A DNA stretch of 36,739 nucleotides. Origin: Marinibacterium sp. (GTDB lineage Bacteria; Pseudomonadota; Alphaproteobacteria; Rhodobacterales; Rhodobacteraceae). This document shows positions 33,543-36,739 of this stretch, piece after piece (within the stretch, counting starts at the first letter, position 1; each line of letters opens with the position of its first letter). The stretch lies in contig JAOXSC010000201.1 in assembly GCA_025800215.1 (NCBI GenBank), forward strand, positions 1-36,739, in the 5' to 3' direction. The position numbers and the translations under genes were made by a program. The notes beneath the pieces were generated by a model. It saw only the letters and a program-made list of their open reading frames with translations. It had not been told where the DNA came from and did not search any database.

Positions 33543-33716
33543 CTTGCTTGGCTGGCCCCGTAGCTATGGGGATGGACCGGGCCAGTAAGCCCGACCCGAA
33601 ACGCTGAACAATACACGTCCGGGTCGGTCCGGTAGAAACCGGCCAGATCAGAAGAGCCTTGTAATATCAAGGGGTTCCAACCCGATGTTCCTTGGCTAAG
33701 CCACCACTCACGGAAC
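33504..33716 (-). ncRNA. Candidate structured RNA (small RNA or structured 3' UTR of the LuxR gene)
   Basis: Between the convergent stops (33494 and 33828) lies a chain of hairpins that ends in a minus-strand terminator. Stems are GTTCC/GGAAC (33687-33716), GGGT/ACCC (33672-33683), CCTTG/CAAGG (33657-33672, alternative), CCGGT/ACCGG (33629-33642), CGACCCG/CGGGTCG (33592-33626) and TGGCCC/GGGCCA (33553-33584), then the terminator stem. No protein frame with a ribosome binding site is seen. It matches no RNA family I could recognise (not SRP RNA, RNase P or tmRNA). A separate promoter in the AT-rich 33721-33827 stretch is possible but not clear. Confidence 0.4.
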
Positions 33717-33827
33717 GTGGTCAGAATGCAACCAAACCGTGTTTACCGAAAGTAATGAATTCCTTACCCTTTGGGAAAAACCTGTCGATTTTGGCTGTAA
33801 AGCCCGGAATTCCATACCTTTTTCGGA

Positions 33828-34583
33828 CTACGCCTCGAGCACGAACATCTGGTTGTGAAGCGCGGCCTTGAGCACCGCCTGCGCCGTGGTTTCGACCGAC
33901 AGCGCTTCGCGTGCAAGGCGCAGGTGTTTTTCCACCGTGGCCGATGTCAGCCCCATCAGCAGCGCAATATCCTGCGTGGTCTTGCCGTCGCCCACCCATT
34001 CCAGAGCCTCGCGCTGGCGCTTGGTCAACGCGCGGTTGGGGGTGCTGTGGGGCAGGGTCAGGATCTTGAGATGGGCAATGTTGTTGGCCACCTGAATATC
34101 GGTGCCGAATTCGTCCCAGATCGCGTCAACCTCGTCCTGATCCAGACCGGGACGGGCACAGAGGGCAATCGCGCCTTTCGACCGCGCCGAGATCGCCTTG
34201 AAGCTGATGGTATAGCCCGCGGTGACGTTCATCCGGGCATTGAAATCATAGACACGCTTTTCTTCGACCGACAGGGTGCGGCTGTCGAGCATCTGCTGGA
34301 TCAGCTTCCAGCTTCCAGCCCCTTCATGTTCCAGCGCCCAGTGCAGCATGGGTGACTGAAAGAACAACCCCTGATTGACGAACATTTCGACATAGGCGGG
34401 TTCGTGATTGGTCAGAACCGTAAAGTCTTCGGGATCGCCCAGCGAGGTTTCGGTGCGATAGCGGGTAAAGCCATAAAGAAGACGGTCGAACCCGTATTCG
34501 GCCATGCGGTCGGTATGGGCGGCCCAAAGCTCTTCAAGGCTGCGGGTATTGGACAGCAACAAAAGGTAATCACGCAATCTCAT
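33828..34583 (-). CDS. LuxR family regulator with autoinducer-binding-type domain
   Basis: The product has 251 residues. The N-terminal domain (about 15-165) has the LuxR ligand-binding layout, and the C-terminal HTH (187-241) has LTKRQREALEWVGDGKTTQDIA and TVEKHLRLAREAL. Three pocket positions that contact acyl-homoserine lactone in TraR (Trp57, Tyr61, Asp70) align by eye with Tyr64, Phe68 and Ser77 (FFQSPM), so the ligand may differ or be absent. No luxI-like synthase is in the window. The start lies 6 nt after the aroQ stop, so it is co-transcribed with aroQ. Its 3' side continues into a hairpin-rich region. Confidence 0.9.
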   Translation of the reverse strand: MRLRDYLLLLSNTRSLEELWAAHTDRMAEYGFDRLLYGFTRYRTETSLGDPEDFTVLTNHEPAYVEMFVNQGLFFQSPMLHWALEHEGAGSWKLIQQMLDSRTLSVEEKRVYDFNARMNVTAGYTISFKAISARSKGAIALCARPGLDQDEVDAIWDEFGTDIQVANNIAHLKILTLPHSTPNRALTKRQREALEWVGDGKTTQDIALLMGLTSATVEKHLRLAREALSVETTAQAVLKAALHNQMFVLEA

Positions 34584-34589
34584 CGGTGC

Positions 34590-35027
34590 TCACCCATCCA
34601 GAATGCCCGCAAGGGCATCCATTGCCAGAACATAGCCCTTTGCCCCGAACCCGCAGATCACCCCCTGGGCGACCTTCGAGATATATGACACATGGCGGAA
34701 CGGCTCGCGCGCGTGCACGTTGGACAGGTGCAGTTCGATCACCGGCCGGTCGATCGACGCGATCGCATCCATCAGCGCCACGGATGTATGGGTATAGGCG
34801 CCCGCATTCAGGATGATACCGTCAAAATCGGTGCGCGCGGCGTGGATCGCGTCGATCAGCACGCCTTCATGGTTGGATTGCTGAAAGCTGACCTGCGCCC
34901 CGATCCGTGTGCCATGCGCCTGGCACAGCGCTTCGATGTCATCGAGCGTCACCGATCCGTAAACTTCAGGCTGGCGGGTACCTAACAGGTTCAGATTGGG
35001 ACCGTTTAGAATCAGGAAGCGATGCAT
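34590..35027 (-). CDS. aroQ: Type II 3-dehydroquinate dehydratase
   Basis: AroQ removes water from 3-dehydroquinate in the shikimate pathway. The product has 145 residues, typical of the type II dodecameric enzyme. It begins [23 protein letters not shown] with catalytic Tyr23; [13 protein letters not shown] and [11 protein letters not shown] follow; [15 protein letters not shown] has the catalytic His. ATG 35027 is chosen because the conserved start [12 protein letters not shown] follows at once; the longer frame from 35105 is not family-like. It is followed closely by the LuxR-type gene, an unusual companion. Confidence 0.96.
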   Translation of the reverse strand: MHRFLILNGPNLNLLGTRQPEVYGSVTLDDIEALCQAHGTRIGAQVSFQQSNHEGVLIDAIHAARTDFDGIILNAGAYTHTSVALMDAIASIDRPVIELHLSNVHAREPFRHVSYISKVAQGVICGFGAKGYVLAMDALAGILDG

Positions 35028-35127
35028 CAGGGGCACTCTTTGACGTTGAGTTTCCTTCATAAACCCGCGCGGCCAAAGCTGTCCAGTTTCGTAAAGGTTG
35101 AACAAAACCCCTTGCCCTGCCTTTTGG

Positions 35128-35604
35128 TCAGAAACGCGCGATATTCAGCCAACGCGCCACCAATGCGGGGGTGTCAGAGCCTTCGATTTCGACCACAAGG
35201 TCATGCGCCTGAAGCAGGTCGCGGTCGCCCCGCGCGCTGATCTCGGCCAGGGTAAAGCGCCCGCGCAGGCGCGCGCCAACGGTCACTGGCGACAGAAAGC
35301 GGAGCTTTTCAAACCCATAGTTGATGCCCATGGTGGATCCCGGCAGCGGCTGCATCACATCCATGTAAAAGCGGCTGGCAAGCGACAGGCTGAGAAACCC
35401 ATGCGCGATTGTGGCCCCGAACGGGCTCTCTGTGGCGGCGCGGTCGGGATCAACATGGATCCATTGCTGATCTTCGGTCACGTCGGCAAAGCGGTCAATG
35501 CGCGGCTGATCAATCTCGATCCAGGCTGAAACACCGGTCAGCTGGCCGATGGTTGGGGTCAGCTGTGCCAGGGCTGCGTCGCGCGGGCTGTTGTGTTGGG
35601 TCAT
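35128..35604 (-). CDS. MaoC family (R)-specific enoyl-CoA hydratase-like protein
   Basis: The product has 158 residues with a single hot-dog domain. The hydratase motif is intact: [18 protein letters not shown] with Asp and His, followed by [14 protein letters not shown]. These enzymes hydrate trans-2-enoyl-CoA, feeding beta-oxidation intermediates to polyhydroxyalkanoate or other pathways. ATG 35604 is chosen; the frame extends further upstream to 35694 but that part is not family-like and would overlap the divergent gene start. It lies about 100 nt upstream of aroQ on the same strand and is divergent from the histidine phosphatase gene. Confidence 0.92.
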   Translation of the reverse strand: MTQHNSPRDAALAQLTPTIGQLTGVSAWIEIDQPRIDRFADVTEDQQWIHVDPDRAATESPFGATIAHGFLSLSLASRFYMDVMQPLPGSTMGINYGFEKLRFLSPVTVGARLRGRFTLAEISARGDRDLLQAHDLVVEIEGSDTPALVARWLNIARF

Positions 35605-35693
35605 CTGGTTTTGTCCTTGTTTGGTCCGGGGTTCAGGGGTCAAGTGTGCGGGGGCCGACCGGCCCGCGCACCGTGCAGGAAAGGAAAACCGCA

Positions 35694-36359
35694 ATGTCGC
35701 AAGAGTTTCGCCAGTCGCGTTATCGTGCCCCGTCGGGGGCGGCCGATCTGCTGCTGATCCGCCACGGCGAAAGCATGCCGTATCGGCCGGGCGAACCCTT
35801 TCCGGTCACGGAGGGCCATGGCGATCCGGCGCTGCACCCTGACGGGCATTTGCAGGCCGAGCGGGTGGCCGACCGGCTGCAGGATGATCCGATTGCGGCG
35901 ATCTATGTGACGACCCTGCAGCGCACCCATCAGACGGCGGCCCCGCTGGCCGCACGTCTGGGTCTGGATCCCAGGATCGAAGCGGACCTGCGTGAAATTC
36001 ATCTGGGCGACTGGGACACCGGGCTTTACCGCCAGAAGGCCGCCGCGCGCGATCCCGCCTTTGTGCGGGCGATGGAGCATGGCGAATGGGGCGAGATCCC
36101 GGGCGCCGAAACGACCGAAGCCTTCAGCACCCGTGTCGCCCAGGGGCTTGCGCGGATCGCGTCGTCCCATGCCGGTGACCGCGTCGCCGCCTTCGTGCAT
36201 GGCGGGGTCATTGCGGCGGCCATGGCGCTGGCCACGGGATCGCGCCCGATGGCCTTCATGGGGGCGGCCAACGGGTCGATCAGTCGGCTGGTGATCCACG
36301 GCCCGCGTCAGCGGGTGGTGGGGTTCAACGACATTGCACATCTGGGGGACCTGGCCTGA
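35694..36359 (+). CDS. Histidine phosphatase family protein (phosphoglycerate-mutase-like)
   Basis: The product has 221 residues. The catalytic RHG motif is in LLLIRHGES (residues 20-27), the second Arg in TTLQRTHQTA, the acid Glu in LREIHLGDWD, and the second His in AFVHGGVIAAA. All elements of the branch are intact, so it should be an active phosphatase; the substrate is unknown. ATG 35694 follows AGGAAAGGAAAA at 35677-35688. The gene converges with the oxidoreductase fragment, with only 10 nt between stops, and is divergent from the MaoC gene. Confidence 0.92.
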   Translation: MSQEFRQSRYRAPSGAADLLLIRHGESMPYRPGEPFPVTEGHGDPALHPDGHLQAERVADRLQDDPIAAIYVTTLQRTHQTAAPLAARLGLDPRIEADLREIHLGDWDTGLYRQKAAARDPAFVRAMEHGEWGEIPGAETTEAFSTRVAQGLARIASSHAGDRVAAFVHGGVIAAAMALATGSRPMAFMGAANGSISRLVIHGPRQRVVGFNDIAHLGDLA

Positions 36360-36369
36360 CGGCCAGCCC

Positions 36370-36739
36370 CTATGCGGGCGGGTCGTCCTGGGTCAGGTCG
36401 ATCACCACTTTGCCCTGCACCTTACGGTCGCTCATCATGGTCAGCGCGTGGGGCACCTCGGCCAGTGCAAAGCGGGCCGAAATGCGCGGCTTGACCTTGC
36501 CCTGGGCATAGAGCGCGAACAGATCGCTCATGTTTTCGGCGTGCCCCTTGGGGTCGCGGAACACCGATGCGCCCCAGAACACGCCGACGATCTGACTGCC
36601 CTTGAGCAGCGTGAGGTTGAGCGGAATATTCGGGATCCCGGCCGGGAAGCCCACCACAAGAAAGCGCCCGGTCCAGGCGAGCGCCCGGATCGCCGGTTCG
36701 GCATAGTCACCGCCCACCGCGTCATAGACCACATCCACG
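36370..36739 (-). CDS. Zinc-type NADPH:quinone oxidoreductase / alcohol dehydrogenase, C-terminal part (cut by window)
   Basis: About 123 C-terminal residues are present; the 5' part lies beyond the window. The fragment begins in the NAD(P)-binding domain with VVYDAVGGDYAEPAIRALAWTGRFLVVGFPAG, typical of quinone-oxidoreductase-like MDR proteins, and ends with GKVKPRISARFALAEVPHALTMM and KVQGKVVIDL. The IVGVFWGA segment is common in NADPH:quinone oxidoreductases of this group. Substrate cannot be told. Confidence 0.9.
   Translation of the reverse strand, partial: VDVVYDAVGGDYAEPAIRALAWTGRFLVVGFPAGIPNIPLNLTLLKGSQIVGVFWGASVFRDPKGHAENMSDLFALYAQGKVKPRISARFALAEVPHALTMMSDRKVQGKVVIDLTQDDPPA

Overview
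The window looks like ordinary chromosome of a marine alphaproteobacterium of the Rhodobacteraceae (Roseobacter group). The reasons are the high GC and GC3, a ChpT-type phosphotransfer protein, the ornithine-lipid pair OlsB/OlsA, a DUF3553 protein, a SUF operon carrying two small Yip1-like membrane proteins, L21 with an extended C-terminus and a BCCT transporter. This placement comes from reading family features; no search was run.

Layout. 1-5771: a SUF iron-sulfur operon on the + strand (sufB 3' part, unknown ORF, YbjQ-like protein, sufC, sufD, two membrane proteins, sufS), mostly joined by 1-8 nt stop/start overlaps. 5822-7663: tRNA-Arg(CCG), a lower-GC DUF2332 gene on the - strand, and about 0.5 kb without a convincing gene. 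7664-10799: a BCCT transporter and a cysteine-free Crp/Fnr regulator, both -. 11205-18902: one giant gene for a glycine-rich autotransporter of about 2565 residues with about 28 copies of an AQSIGG-type repeat and a C-terminal beta-barrel. 19122-21033: tRNA-Ser(CGA) on - and two tandem exported DUF2059 proteins. 21065-26429: rplU-rpmA, a GNAT acetyltransferase, obgE, proB and proA; proA carries a one-base frameshift. 26527-30025: chpT (-), then DUF3553, olsB, olsA, bfd and bfr (+). 30095-32690: a small exported protein (-) and rpsB-tsf (+). 32715-36739: an inositol-monophosphatase-family gene (+), a structured stretch that may be a minus-strand RNA, a luxR-type gene downstream of aroQ (-), a MaoC hydratase (-), a histidine phosphatase (+) and the 3' part of a zinc-type oxidoreductase (-).

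How the genes fit together. SufBCD plus SufS form a complete scaffold and sulfur donor for Fe-S assembly, and Bfd/Bfr later in the window store and release iron. OlsB and OlsA catalyse the two successive acylations that make ornithine lipid. ProB and ProA are the first two steps of proline synthesis, but ProA appears broken. ChpT links CckA to CtrA/CpdR, and a CtrA-like half-conserved site lies about 0.2 kb away, before olsB.

The observations most worth following are the giant repeat autotransporter, the proA frameshift, the hairpin-rich minus-strand region after the LuxR gene, the LuxR protein itself with non-canonical ligand-pocket residues, and the structured leader before rplU. I saw no CRISPR array, no intact insertion sequence, no prophage and no obvious defence system.
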